In this document: piece by piece, positions 46,337 to 54,273 of the stretch | Layout: each line of letters starts with the position of its first letter | Numbering within the stretch: the stretch's first letter is position 1 | Source: Xylanibacter rarus | GTDB lineage: Bacteria; Bacteroidota; Bacteroidia; Bacteroidales; Bacteroidaceae | Assembly: GCF_001275135.1 (NCBI RefSeq) | Contig: NZ_LFQU01000006.1 | Coordinates: forward strand, 62,001 to 126,000 | Length of the DNA stretch: 64,000 nt | Direction: 5' to 3' | Position numbers and translations under genes: made by a program | Notes under the pieces: generated by a model | What the model saw: only the letters and a program-made list of their open reading frames with translations | Databases searched by the model: none | Told to the model about the DNA's origin: nothing

Positions 46337-47703
46337 AAATACGCACAGCCCTGACATTAAAGAACACATGCGCCACGGCAGCCGTTTTCCTGCTGTGCAC
46401 AATATTAATCTATATTGTCAGCGAACATACCCGTAGCAAGACCTTCTTTCATGACCTGAAAAGCGAAGCCATAACAAAGGCACATCTGTTCCTGCAGAAC
46501 AAGGTTGACCCAAAGACAATGCAGGACATCTACCTTAACAACAAGGAATTTATCAATGAAGTAGAGGTTGCCATTTACACGCCCGACTTCAAGATGCTGT
46601 ATCACGACGCTGTGCAGAACGACATAATAAAGGAAAACCGCCAGATGATAAGCAGCATCCTGAACAAGAAGGAAATAGAGTTTTATATAGGCAAATATCA
46701 GGGCATAGGCATGCTCTACACCCTCAACGGCAAGAACTACATCGTAACGGCTGCCGCCTACGACGGCTACGGATATGCCAACTTGACAAAACTGAAGAAT
46801 GCGCTGCTCATCTTGTTCATCATAGGTCTAACCCTGCTGTTCGCAACAGGCTACATACTCGCACGCACTGCGCTGCGCCCGATAAGGGAGATTGTAAAGG
46901 AAGCAGACATCATTACTGCGTCACAAATATCAAGAAGGCTGCCCGTAAAGAATAGGAAAGACGAACTCGGCGAGCTTTCCACCACATTCAATGCCCTTCT
47001 GAACCGCCTAGAAGTTTCGTTCAACGCACAAAAGATGTTCGTCAGCAACGTATCGCACGAGCTGAGAACTCCGCTTGCAGCCCTGATTGCCGAGCTCGAC
47101 ATAGCATCTCAGAAAGAACGCAGCTGCCAGCAATACCGCACGACAATACTAAACGCACTTAACGATGCAAGACGCATGACCAAACTGATTGACGGACTTC
47201 TTAATCTTGCCAAGGCCGACTATCAGCAGGAACAGATAAAGATGGAGCACATACGCCTGGACGAACTGCTGCTCGACGTCAGAGAATTTATCCTGAGGGC
47301 ACACCCTGACTACCATATAGAAATAATATTCGAACAGGAGGAAGCCGAAGACGACAGCCTGATAACCGTAAACGGCAACCATTATCTGCTGTCGATAGCA
47401 TTCTCAAACCTCATCGAGAACAACTGCAAATATTCGGCCGACCACTCCTCGTTCATACAAATATCCTATTGGGACAAATGCGCAGTGGTGCGCTGTTCTG
47501 ACGACGGTATGGGAATGTCTGACACCGACAAGCAGCATCTTTTCAAACTGTTCTACCGCGGCGAACAGGAGAAAGTGGCCGAAGGTCACGGAATAGGCAT
47601 GGCCCTTTCACAAAAGATTATCCGTCTGCACAGAGGCGATATCGCCGTACATTCGGAAAAAGAAAAGGGCACAACCTTTATAGTTGAGCTTCCGCATATA
47701 TAG
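46333..47703 (+). CDS. HAMP-containing sensor histidine kinase
   Basis: The protein has 456 residues. The first membrane helix (~13-31) and second (~155-177, LLILFIIGLTLLFATGYILA) flank a periplasmic sensor domain of about 120 residues. HAMP follows (RTALRPIREIVKEAD). The phospho-acceptor is His242 in VSNVSHELRTPLAALIAELD. The ATPase domain has N-box NLIENNCKYSA, GMGMSDTDKQ and GHGIGMALSQKII. The sensor segment holds scattered acidic residues but no clear acidic patch like that of PhoQ. The ligand is unknown; neighbouring mgtC and mgtA suggest divalent cations or envelope stress. Convergent with mgtC. Confidence 0.92.
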   Translation: MKIRTALTLKNTCATAAVFLLCTILIYIVSEHTRSKTFFHDLKSEAITKAHLFLQNKVDPKTMQDIYLNNKEFINEVEVAIYTPDFKMLYHDAVQNDIIKENRQMISSILNKKEIEFYIGKYQGIGMLYTLNGKNYIVTAAAYDGYGYANLTKLKNALLILFIIGLTLLFATGYILARTALRPIREIVKEADIITASQISRRLPVKNRKDELGELSTTFNALLNRLEVSFNAQKMFVSNVSHELRTPLAALIAELDIASQKERSCQQYRTTILNALNDARRMTKLIDGLLNLAKADYQQEQIKMEHIRLDELLLDVREFILRAHPDYHIEIIFEQEEAEDDSLITVNGNHYLLSIAFSNLIENNCKYSADHSSFIQISYWDKCAVVRCSDDGMGMSDTDKQHLFKLFYRGEQEKVAEGHGIGMALSQKIIRLHRGDIAVHSEKEKGTTFIVELPHI

Positions 47704-47735
47704 CAGCAACCGGAGAAGGGCGCCAGCACGGACAG

Positions 47736-48428
47736 CTACAATTCGCCGCCACGCAGTTCACGGCGATGCCAGCCTGCACTTATAACGCCGGCATGAGCCT
47801 GCAGCCGCCGTATTATCAGTTCTGACAAAGTCCTGTCATCACCACGTGCCTCAAAATCACAGAATACGACAAACACGCCATCAGCCTCCTTATAGAACAG
47901 CTCATTGACCCTTGCCTCGCCAAAAAGCAAGGTGTTCGTTATAATATTCCTTACGGCGTCAAGCGACTCCTTATCACATTCCACCTTTACGGTCAGCGAC
48001 GCCGCCCCCTCAAACTTTGTTTCGATAAAATGGCATAAAGGCCTGAAAAGGCAATGAGTGACAAGTACACAGGCAACAAGGACCGCCAGCTCAGAGAAGA
48101 AGCCGACTCCGGCAAGGGTTCCGCATGCGGCAGAACACCATATCGTGGCAGCCGTATTGAGTCCTCTCACGTTGAATCCGTCTTTCAGAATAAGTCCTCC
48201 GCCCAAGAAGCCTATGCCCGAAACTATCTGCGCCGCAACTCTTGAAGGGTCGCCGTTTTGAGACGTTATGGCATACGACAACACCGTGAAAGCGGCAGAC
48301 CCTAAAGAAACAAGAATGTTGGTGCGCAGTCCGGCGTTGCGCTGCCTGCACTGACGCTCCAGCCCGATCAACGCTCCGGCAAGAAAAGCGCTGCCCATCC
48401 TTATCAGATAATCAACAAACAGAATCAT
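47736..48428 (-). CDS. mgtC: MgtC/SapB family inner-membrane protein
   Basis: The protein has 230 residues from the ATG at 48428. A TTG at 48443 is in frame but lies inside the promoter -7 box. The N-terminal membrane domain carries the family signature AGALIGLERQCRQRNAGLRT, then GIGFLGGGLILKDG and VRGLNTAATIWCSAACGTLA. The C-terminal ~80 residues form a small soluble ACT-like domain (LTVKVECDKESLDAVRNII). MgtC proteins help cells cope with low magnesium and acid stress and can modulate the F-type ATP synthase in Salmonella. Here it is divergent from mgtA with a shared regulatory array. Confidence 0.93.
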   Translation of the reverse strand: MILFVDYLIRMGSAFLAGALIGLERQCRQRNAGLRTNILVSLGSAAFTVLSYAITSQNGDPSRVAAQIVSGIGFLGGGLILKDGFNVRGLNTAATIWCSAACGTLAGVGFFSELAVLVACVLVTHCLFRPLCHFIETKFEGAASLTVKVECDKESLDAVRNIITNTLLFGEARVNELFYKEADGVFVVFCDFEARGDDRTLSELIIRRLQAHAGVISAGWHRRELRGGEL

Positions 48429-48440
48429 AAGTTTTTTATG

Positions 48441-48448
48441 CAAAGTTA
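48441..48448 (-). promoter_or_regulatory. -7 element of mgtC
   Basis: TAACTTTG on the minus strand, 12 bp upstream of the mgtC ATG and 22 bp from the nearest half-site of the operator array. Confidence 0.7.
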
Positions 48449-48470
48449 ACCCTGCGGCAGCAGAACGGCT

Positions 48471-48554
48471 GTTAGAAAATCATTAGACCCGGATTAAAAT
48501 TTTATTAGAACTTTCTCTAATGATTTTCTAATACCGTTCTAATGACATTCTAAC
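48471..48554. promoter_or_regulatory. Divergent array of eight 11-bp-spaced half-sites
   Basis: On the minus strand TCTAAT-type half-sites lie at 48471 (GTTAGA), 48482 (ATTAGA), 48493 (ATTAAA, one mismatch) and 48504 (ATTAGA). On the plus strand TCTAAT lies at 48516, 48527, 48538, and TCTAAC at 48549. Every step within an array is 11 bp. The layout is mirror-symmetric about 48512, including the terminal variant (GTTAGA/TCTAAC). Such direct repeats are typical of OmpR/PhoP-type regulators. Confidence 0.85.
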
Positions 48555-48576
48555 GGCCTTACAGAAAAACATTTCC

Positions 48577-48584
48577 GACTTTTG
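48577..48584 (+). promoter_or_regulatory. -7-like element of mgtA
   Basis: GACTTTTG is a one-base deviation from TAnnTTTG and lies 22 bp after the last plus-strand half-site, mirroring the mgtC side exactly. The weak -7 fits an activator-dependent promoter. Confidence 0.55.
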
Positions 48585-48628
48585 CAGCGCAAAAAACAAT
48601 AGTATTAATCTAAAAACACGGATACGCT

Positions 48629-51274
48629 ATGTGGAAGAAAACGCGCAAGATGAAATTAGAATTCAATGCCGAGAAGATTTTTCTGGCATCAGAACTGCCT
48701 ATGAGCTCTGTGTTCAGCTATTTCCAGACAGCCCCGCAGGGCCTGAACAATGAGGAAGTGGAAAAAAGACAATCGCTTTACGGAAGAAACGAAGTGGAGC
48801 ATGAAAAGAAGATGCATCCGCTGACAATGCTTATAAAGGCCTTTATAAATCCCTTCATCGGAGTGCTTACGGCTCTGATAATCATTTCGTATATTATTGA
48901 TGTATATATCGCCGCTCCCGAGGAAAAAGACTTCACGTCGATAATTATCATAGCCTCGATGGTAATACTCAGCACCATTCTCCGCTTCTGGCAGGAATAC
49001 AAGGCCAGCATGTCGAGCGAGGCGCTGCAGAAGATGGTCACCAACACATGCACCGCTAAAAGAGACGACGGCACGGAACACGAGATCGGCATATCGTCGC
49101 TCGTGCCCGGAGACATCGTGAAACTGGCGGCAGGAGACATGATTCCGGCAGACATACGCATCATAGAGACGAAAGACCTCTTTGTAAGTCAGGGCACACT
49201 GACAGGAGAGTCGGAGGCTATAGAGAAGAGAGCGGAGACAAGCGGAGGCGACAGCCGCGGTCGAAGCATAGTGGAACTTGAGAACATCTGCTTCATGGGC
49301 TCCAACGTGGTGAGCGGCTCTGCCACGGGCATCGTTGTGTCTACAGGCAACAACACGTATCTCGGCACCATAGCCCGGAGCATTGCCGGCCACCGTGCCT
49401 CTACCGCCTTCGACAAAGGCATTGCCAAGGTGAGCATGCTGCTCATACGCTTCATGCTGATAATGGTTCCGTTTGTATTTCTGGTGAACGGCCTGACAAA
49501 GGGCGAATGGCTCGACGCCTTCCTCTTTGCGGTGTCTGTAGCCGTGGGCCTTACGCCCGAGATGCTTCCGATGATCGTAACGGTCAACCTGTCGAAGGGC
49601 GCCGTTGCCATGTCGCGCAAGAAGACTATTGTGAAAGATCTCAACGCCATACAGAACTTCGGGGCCATGAACATACTGTGTACCGACAAGACCGGCACGC
49701 TGACCTGCGACCAGATTGTGCTCGAGAAGTATATAAACGCCGACGGCACAAGCGACAACAGCAGAAGGATACTGCGCCACGCCTACTTCAACAGCTTCTT
49801 CCAGACAGGACTTAAGAACCTGATGGACAAGGCCATACTGTCGCACGTAAGGGAGCTTGAGATGGAGTCTGTCAGGGAGAGCTACAAGAAGGTGGACGAG
49901 ATACCCTTCGACTTCACGCGCCGCAGGATGTCGGTAGTGGTTGAAGACGTCAGCGGCAAGAGACAAATAATAACCAAGGGTGCCGTAGAAGAGATGATGC
50001 AGATATGCTCGCACACCGAAGTGGGCAACAGGGTTGTGCCCTTCACGCCCGAATTAAGGGTAAAGGCATACGAGATAAGCAAGCGCATGAACCGCCAGGG
50101 ACTGCGCGTGCTGGCCGTGGCACACAAGAGTTTTCTGAGCAAGGAGAACAACTTTGCCGTTGAAGACGAGAGCGGCATGGTGCTTATAGGCTTCCTGGCG
50201 TTTCTCGATCCGCCCAAGCAGTCGGCGGCCGGAGCCATAAGGCAGCTCCATGCCCACGGAATAGAGGTGAAGGTGGTGTCGGGAGACAACGACGCCGTTG
50301 TGCGCACGATATCAAGACAGGTGGGCATCGACACGACAAACGTGCTCACCGGCGCGGAGCTGAGCGTCATGAACGACGAAGAAAAGCGTGAGGCAGTGGC
50401 CAGGACAAGGGTGTTTGCCAAGGTTACGCCCATGCAGAAGACCGAGATTATAGCTCTGCTGCAGACTCAGGGCAACACGGTAGGCTTTCTGGGCGACGGC
50501 ATCAACGACGCTGCAGCCCTGCGTCAGTCGGACATAGGCATATCTGTTGACTCTGCCGTAGACATAGCCAAGGAGAGCGCCGACATAATACTTCTGGAAA
50601 AAGACCTCATGGTGCTGGAGAACGGCGTGATAGAAGGGCGCCGCACCTTCGGCAACATAATAAAGTATGTGAAGATGACCGCCGGCTCCAACTTCGGCAA
50701 CATGTTCAGCGTGATGGCCGCAAGCGCCTTCCTGCCCTTTCTGCCTATGCTCCCGATACACCTGCTCGTGCAGAACCTTCTGTACGACATGTCGCAGACG
50801 GCCATACCGTTCGACCGCATGGACGACGACTATCTCAGCAAGCCGCGCCGCTGGGACGCCTCCGACCTGAGCCGCTTCATGATATACACGGGGCCCATAA
50901 GCTCCATATTCGACATCACCACCTATCTGCTCATGTGGCATGTGTTCGGGTGCAGCTCGCCCGGTGCACAGTCGCTGTTCCAGTCGGGATGGTTTGTAGA
51001 GGGCCTGCTGTCGCAGACACTCATCGTGCACATGATACGCACCAAGAAGATTCCGTTCATACAGAGCCGCGCGTCGTGGCCGGTGATGTGCATGACGCTG
51101 GCGATAATGGCGGCAGGAATAATAATACCCTTCACACGCTTCGGCTCGTGCATCGGACTTACGCCCCTGCCTCTGTCCTACTTTCCCTGGCTGGCGGCAA
51201 CGCTCATAGCCTACTGCGTGCTGACGCAGGTCGTGAAGGAATGGTATATCAGGCGGTTTAAGAGATGGCTCTGA
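48629..51274 (+). CDS. mgtA: Magnesium-translocating P-type ATPase
   Basis: The protein has 881 residues. The P3B-type ATPase features are LVPGDIVKLAAGDMIPADIR, TGESEAIEKR, the ion-path PEML motif in VGLTPEMLPMIV, the phosphorylation site LCTDKTGTLTCDQ, and hinge GFLGDGINDAAALRQ. About ten membrane helices are present. NFGAMNILCTDKTG and YFNSFFQTGLKNLMDKAIL closely resemble MgtA/MgtB rather than calcium pumps. It imports Mg2+ with ATP hydrolysis. The ATG at 48647 (MKLEF) is an alternative start. It is probably cotranscribed with the outer-membrane protein 4 bp downstream and divergent from mgtC. Confidence 0.92.
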   Translation: MWKKTRKMKLEFNAEKIFLASELPMSSVFSYFQTAPQGLNNEEVEKRQSLYGRNEVEHEKKMHPLTMLIKAFINPFIGVLTALIIISYIIDVYIAAPEEKDFTSIIIIASMVILSTILRFWQEYKASMSSEALQKMVTNTCTAKRDDGTEHEIGISSLVPGDIVKLAAGDMIPADIRIIETKDLFVSQGTLTGESEAIEKRAETSGGDSRGRSIVELENICFMGSNVVSGSATGIVVSTGNNTYLGTIARSIAGHRASTAFDKGIAKVSMLLIRFMLIMVPFVFLVNGLTKGEWLDAFLFAVSVAVGLTPEMLPMIVTVNLSKGAVAMSRKKTIVKDLNAIQNFGAMNILCTDKTGTLTCDQIVLEKYINADGTSDNSRRILRHAYFNSFFQTGLKNLMDKAILSHVRELEMESVRESYKKVDEIPFDFTRRRMSVVVEDVSGKRQIITKGAVEEMMQICSHTEVGNRVVPFTPELRVKAYEISKRMNRQGLRVLAVAHKSFLSKENNFAVEDESGMVLIGFLAFLDPPKQSAAGAIRQLHAHGIEVKVVSGDNDAVVRTISRQVGIDTTNVLTGAELSVMNDEEKREAVARTRVFAKVTPMQKTEIIALLQTQGNTVGFLGDGINDAAALRQSDIGISVDSAVDIAKESADIILLEKDLMVLENGVIEGRRTFGNIIKYVKMTAGSNFGNMFSVMAASAFLPFLPMLPIHLLVQNLLYDMSQTAIPFDRMDDDYLSKPRRWDASDLSRFMIYTGPISSIFDITTYLLMWHVFGCSSPGAQSLFQSGWFVEGLLSQTLIVHMIRTKKIPFIQSRASWPVMCMTLAIMAAGIIIPFTRFGSCIGLTPLPLSYFPWLAATLIAYCVLTQVVKEWYIRRFKRWL

Positions 51275-51278
51275 GCAG

Positions 51279-52328
51279 ATGAACAAGATTGCATGCCTCA
51301 TCATCGCGGCGGCGGCATACGGCTGCTGCCGCGCCACGGCACAGGACTTCAGCGCGCAACTTACAGCCGAGATGCAGGCCGACGCCGGGGGACACACCAA
51401 CATGTCGAGCCTGCTGCGCATTGACTTCATGCAGCCTTTATGCAAAGGCGTAAGGCTCGATATGGCTGTCATAAGCATAGCAAGGACGCGCAGCGGGGGC
51501 ATAGACGGCAGCCGTCAGGGCTTCTCAAACATCGACGAAGACAACACCACGCTGGCTCCGGCCGTGGCCGGACTGACCTTTACATCGGGCGGCAGCATGC
51601 TGTTTGCCGGCATACGCAACATGAACGAAGACTACTTCACGGCGCACTTCATGTCTCTGTTCACCAACAGCTCGTGCGGCATATTCCCCACCATATCGGC
51701 CAACTACCGCATAGCCAACTATCCGCTGGCGTCCATGGGCATTCATCTTGAGCGGAAAATAAGGGAACTGACCGTAATGGCATCGGTCTACAACGGCGTG
51801 GGATACAAGAGTTTTTCGGGCCGTCAGAATGTTTTCAGGCTTTGTCCTGAATCCGACGGCCTGTTTTCAATATTATCCGTAAATTATCAAAACAATGGCA
51901 GCACTTTTAATATTGGAGCTAACCTGCATTATGGCAATAACGTGTCTTATGAGGAACTTGCAGGCACCGCGACGGCAGAAAAGGCGCAGAAGACGCAGAA
52001 GAAGACAGCAACAGGGGCTGTATGGGGATATGCCGAGCTGATGATTGCGCCGCGGATGTGCGCCATCATGCAGTATTCGGCCAACCCGTCAAAGGGTGTC
52101 ATCTGCCGGAGATATGCAGGCATAGGACTCGTAAGGACGATGCGCAATGCCGAACTGGGCGTCTTTGCCGACCGCGCCGTGTATAAGGACGAAACCGAAT
52201 GGGCGGCGGAACTTACGTGCCGGATAAACTGCTTAGGCAGGGGATATCTGCAGCCTGCGATACATCTTATAAAGAACTCTGACGGGGCTTACTGCGCAGG
52301 ACTGCTGCGGATGAGCTACACGATATGA
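51279..52328 (+). CDS. Outer-membrane porin-like protein linked to mgtA
   Basis: The protein has 349 residues with a signal peptide (MNKIACLIIAAAAYGCCRATAQ). Alternating polar and aromatic strands suggest a beta-barrel. The segment FTNSSCGIFPTISANYRIAN followed by YPLASMG resembles the carbohydrate-selective porin (OprB-like) group, although the protein is shorter than OprB. It starts 4 bp after the mgtA stop and so belongs to the same transcript. Inference: it may let Mg2+ or a Mg2+ complex cross the outer membrane for MgtA. A one-Cys-rich stretch near the signal peptide (CC at 15-16) is not a normal lipobox. Confidence 0.7.
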   Translation: MNKIACLIIAAAAYGCCRATAQDFSAQLTAEMQADAGGHTNMSSLLRIDFMQPLCKGVRLDMAVISIARTRSGGIDGSRQGFSNIDEDNTTLAPAVAGLTFTSGGSMLFAGIRNMNEDYFTAHFMSLFTNSSCGIFPTISANYRIANYPLASMGIHLERKIRELTVMASVYNGVGYKSFSGRQNVFRLCPESDGLFSILSVNYQNNGSTFNIGANLHYGNNVSYEELAGTATAEKAQKTQKKTATGAVWGYAELMIAPRMCAIMQYSANPSKGVICRRYAGIGLVRTMRNAELGVFADRAVYKDETEWAAELTCRINCLGRGYLQPAIHLIKNSDGAYCAGLLRMSYTI

Positions 52329-53030
52329 ACCGACGATGCTGACCGTGGCGGCGGAGCATGGCGGCTGTATAACGCCACGCATCATCAGCAGCATGTCAGC
52401 AACAGAAACGCGTGCCGTCGTGCATGTCTGAAATGCGAAAAAAACGTACAAAACGCCAACCGGTTAACGCCTCCAGAATAGCGATGCTCATCACGGCGCA
52501 GCTGTTTTGGCTAAAAAAACAGCCAAAATAAGCATCTTCAGTTAAACCGTTGATATATTGCGCTTTACATATTTTGCGCCGTCAACCGGCAGCTTTAAAA
52601 AGTGGAAATCAGGCATTTTTTATGCCAAAAGCTATGCTTTTGCAACACAAAATGTGCCCTTTGGTCATTCAAAACGTATGCTTTCAAGGCACAAAAAGTG
52701 CCTGCTCTGTATCATTATCACGCTAAAACGCAAACAGATGTTAACAAAACTGCATTCTACGCCCTGTCCGTTTAATCTTCATTAACTTTCATTTTTCCAG
52801 ATAAGGAAAAACTTTTGTCCTGATATTTTACTTCCGGACATGCCGGCGGCTGCATAAATCTGCATCGAGAATGCAACGGTCTGAAGCCGGCTGCGGCACG
52901 CATACGTCATCAGCCGGTGAGGCAGACCGATGCATGCCATTATCGGTAAAAATGACGCAAAAATAGGCATTTATGTAAAAATGGTACTTTTTTCTGTAAT
53001 ACGGATAGCGCGTCAACGGGATAATAAATA
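52329..53030. repeat. Gene-free region with hairpin words related to the long intergenic repeat
   Basis: No gene is seen. Between 52590 and 52760 are palindromic words (GGCATTTTTTATGCC, AAAAGCTATGCTTTT, GGCACAAAAAGTGCC) and AAACGCAAACAGATGTTAAC. The last also occurs, with one base changed, at about 13128 in the region holding copy 1. The order of elements differs from copies 1 and 2, so this is a related rather than identical element. Confidence 0.45.
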
Positions 53031-53038
53031 TAACTTTG
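53031..53038 (+). promoter_or_regulatory. -7 element of the DUF362 gene
   Basis: TAACTTTG matches TAnnTTTG, about 95 bp before the start codon. Confidence 0.5.
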
Positions 53039-53132
53039 CAGAGCAAAGAGCAGCCGGAGCATGCACGGCAGACTGGCATACACCGGCGCAACCGCTACCG
53101 GCAGGGACTGAAGGAACAACAAATAACACTAT

Positions 53133-54083
53133 ATGTATATGAAAACGTTAATAGCATTGGCAGCCGCGCTGCTGTTCAACTTGTGCGCGCAGGCTCAGCC
53201 TAAAGTTTACTTTACCAAAGAGATTTCGCCCGAAGCACTCGTGCGCATATACAAGGCCCTGGGCAAAGAGGCCAAAGGCCGAGTGGCCGTAAAGATAAGC
53301 ACGGGCGAGGCCGGAGGCAACAATTATCTTAAGCCTACGCTCATACGCAACCTCGTAGACGAGGTGGGCGGCACCATCGTAGAGTGCAACACGGCATACG
53401 CCGGCAGCCGCAACACGTCAGAGGCTCACTGGAAAACGATACACGAGCACGGCTTCGACTCGATCTTTGCCGTCGACATCATGGACGAATACGGCGACAT
53501 AAGGATTCCGGTGAAGGACAAGAAGCACATAAAATACGACATCGTGGGCGCACATCTGGCCAACTATGACTTCATGATAAACCTGGCCCACTTCAAGGGT
53601 CATGCCATGGGAGGCTTCGGCGGAGTGCTTAAAAACCAGTCGATAGGCGTGGCATCGAGCGCAGGCAAGGCATACATACACACCGCAGGCAAGGTGCAGA
53701 GCCAGGAGGAGCTGTGGAACAATCTGCCCGCACAAGACTATTTTCTTGAGAGCATGGCGGCAGCTGCACAGGCCGTGGCCGACTATTTCGACGGAAACAT
53801 CATATACATCAACGTGATGAACAACATGAGCGTCGACTGCGACTGCGACAGTCATCCTGCCGCTCCGGCCATAAAGGACATGGGCATAATGGCATCGCTC
53901 GACCCCGTGGCACTCGACCAGGCATGCCTCGACAAGATTTTTAACCACAAAGCCTCTGCCGGCGACGACAACAAGCCGCTCATAGAGCGCATCAACCGCC
54001 AGCACGGCACCTACATAACCGACTATGCGGAGAAGATAGGGCTTGGCAGCAAGACCTACACTCTCGTAGATATAGACAATTAA
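53133..54083 (+). CDS. Secreted DUF362 protein
   Basis: The protein has 316 residues; the second Met at 53139 is an equally good start. A signal peptide (MKTLIALAAALLFNLCAQAQ) marks export. The DUF362 core shows RVAVKISTGEAGGNNYLKPT, NLAHFKGHAMGGFGGVLKNQ and the acidic-Cys cluster DCDCDSHPAAP near residue 238. Many DUF362 proteins carry a ferredoxin domain; this one does not. The function is unknown. It stands upstream of a TonB receptor and a Tat/iron-sulfur cassette, so a role in the same envelope redox or metal pathway is plausible. Confidence 0.8.
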   Translation: MYMKTLIALAAALLFNLCAQAQPKVYFTKEISPEALVRIYKALGKEAKGRVAVKISTGEAGGNNYLKPTLIRNLVDEVGGTIVECNTAYAGSRNTSEAHWKTIHEHGFDSIFAVDIMDEYGDIRIPVKDKKHIKYDIVGAHLANYDFMINLAHFKGHAMGGFGGVLKNQSIGVASSAGKAYIHTAGKVQSQEELWNNLPAQDYFLESMAAAAQAVADYFDGNIIYINVMNNMSVDCDCDSHPAAPAIKDMGIMASLDPVALDQACLDKIFNHKASAGDDNKPLIERINRQHGTYITDYAEKIGLGSKTYTLVDIDN

Positions 54084-54179
54084 TAACTTCTTCTACAACT
54101 GAATGAGCCGGACGGGACCCGGCAGAACACCTGCTCCAACAGCCAGAATCGTTGAAATACCGACTGACAAGTCGAATCC

Positions 54180-54242
54180 TAATTTTGTCCTCCAACAACG
54201 GCTGACCGCAGGAGCCGGCATCTGCCTGTCCCACCGGCTTTT
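54180..54242 (+). promoter_or_regulatory. Candidate promoter and leader hairpin of the TonB receptor
   Basis: TAATTTTG (54180-54187) matches TAnnTTTG. It is followed by AGCCGG...CCGGCT (54213-54239) and a T-run, a terminator-like hairpin inside the 5' leader. This may be an attenuator; no known riboswitch is recognised. Confidence 0.4.
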
Positions 54243-54273
54243 ATCACAGACACATCATCAGCAAGACAAACTT

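Noticed and set aside
48429-48443. Upstream TTG start for mgtC
   Set aside because: The TTG lies inside the TAACTTTG promoter element; the ATG at 48428 is the better start.
54084-54273. Cobalamin riboswitch or tRNA-like fold before the TonB receptor
   Set aside because: No B12 box or tRNA D/T-loop pairings could be found; only a terminator-like hairpin and a -7 match are supported.
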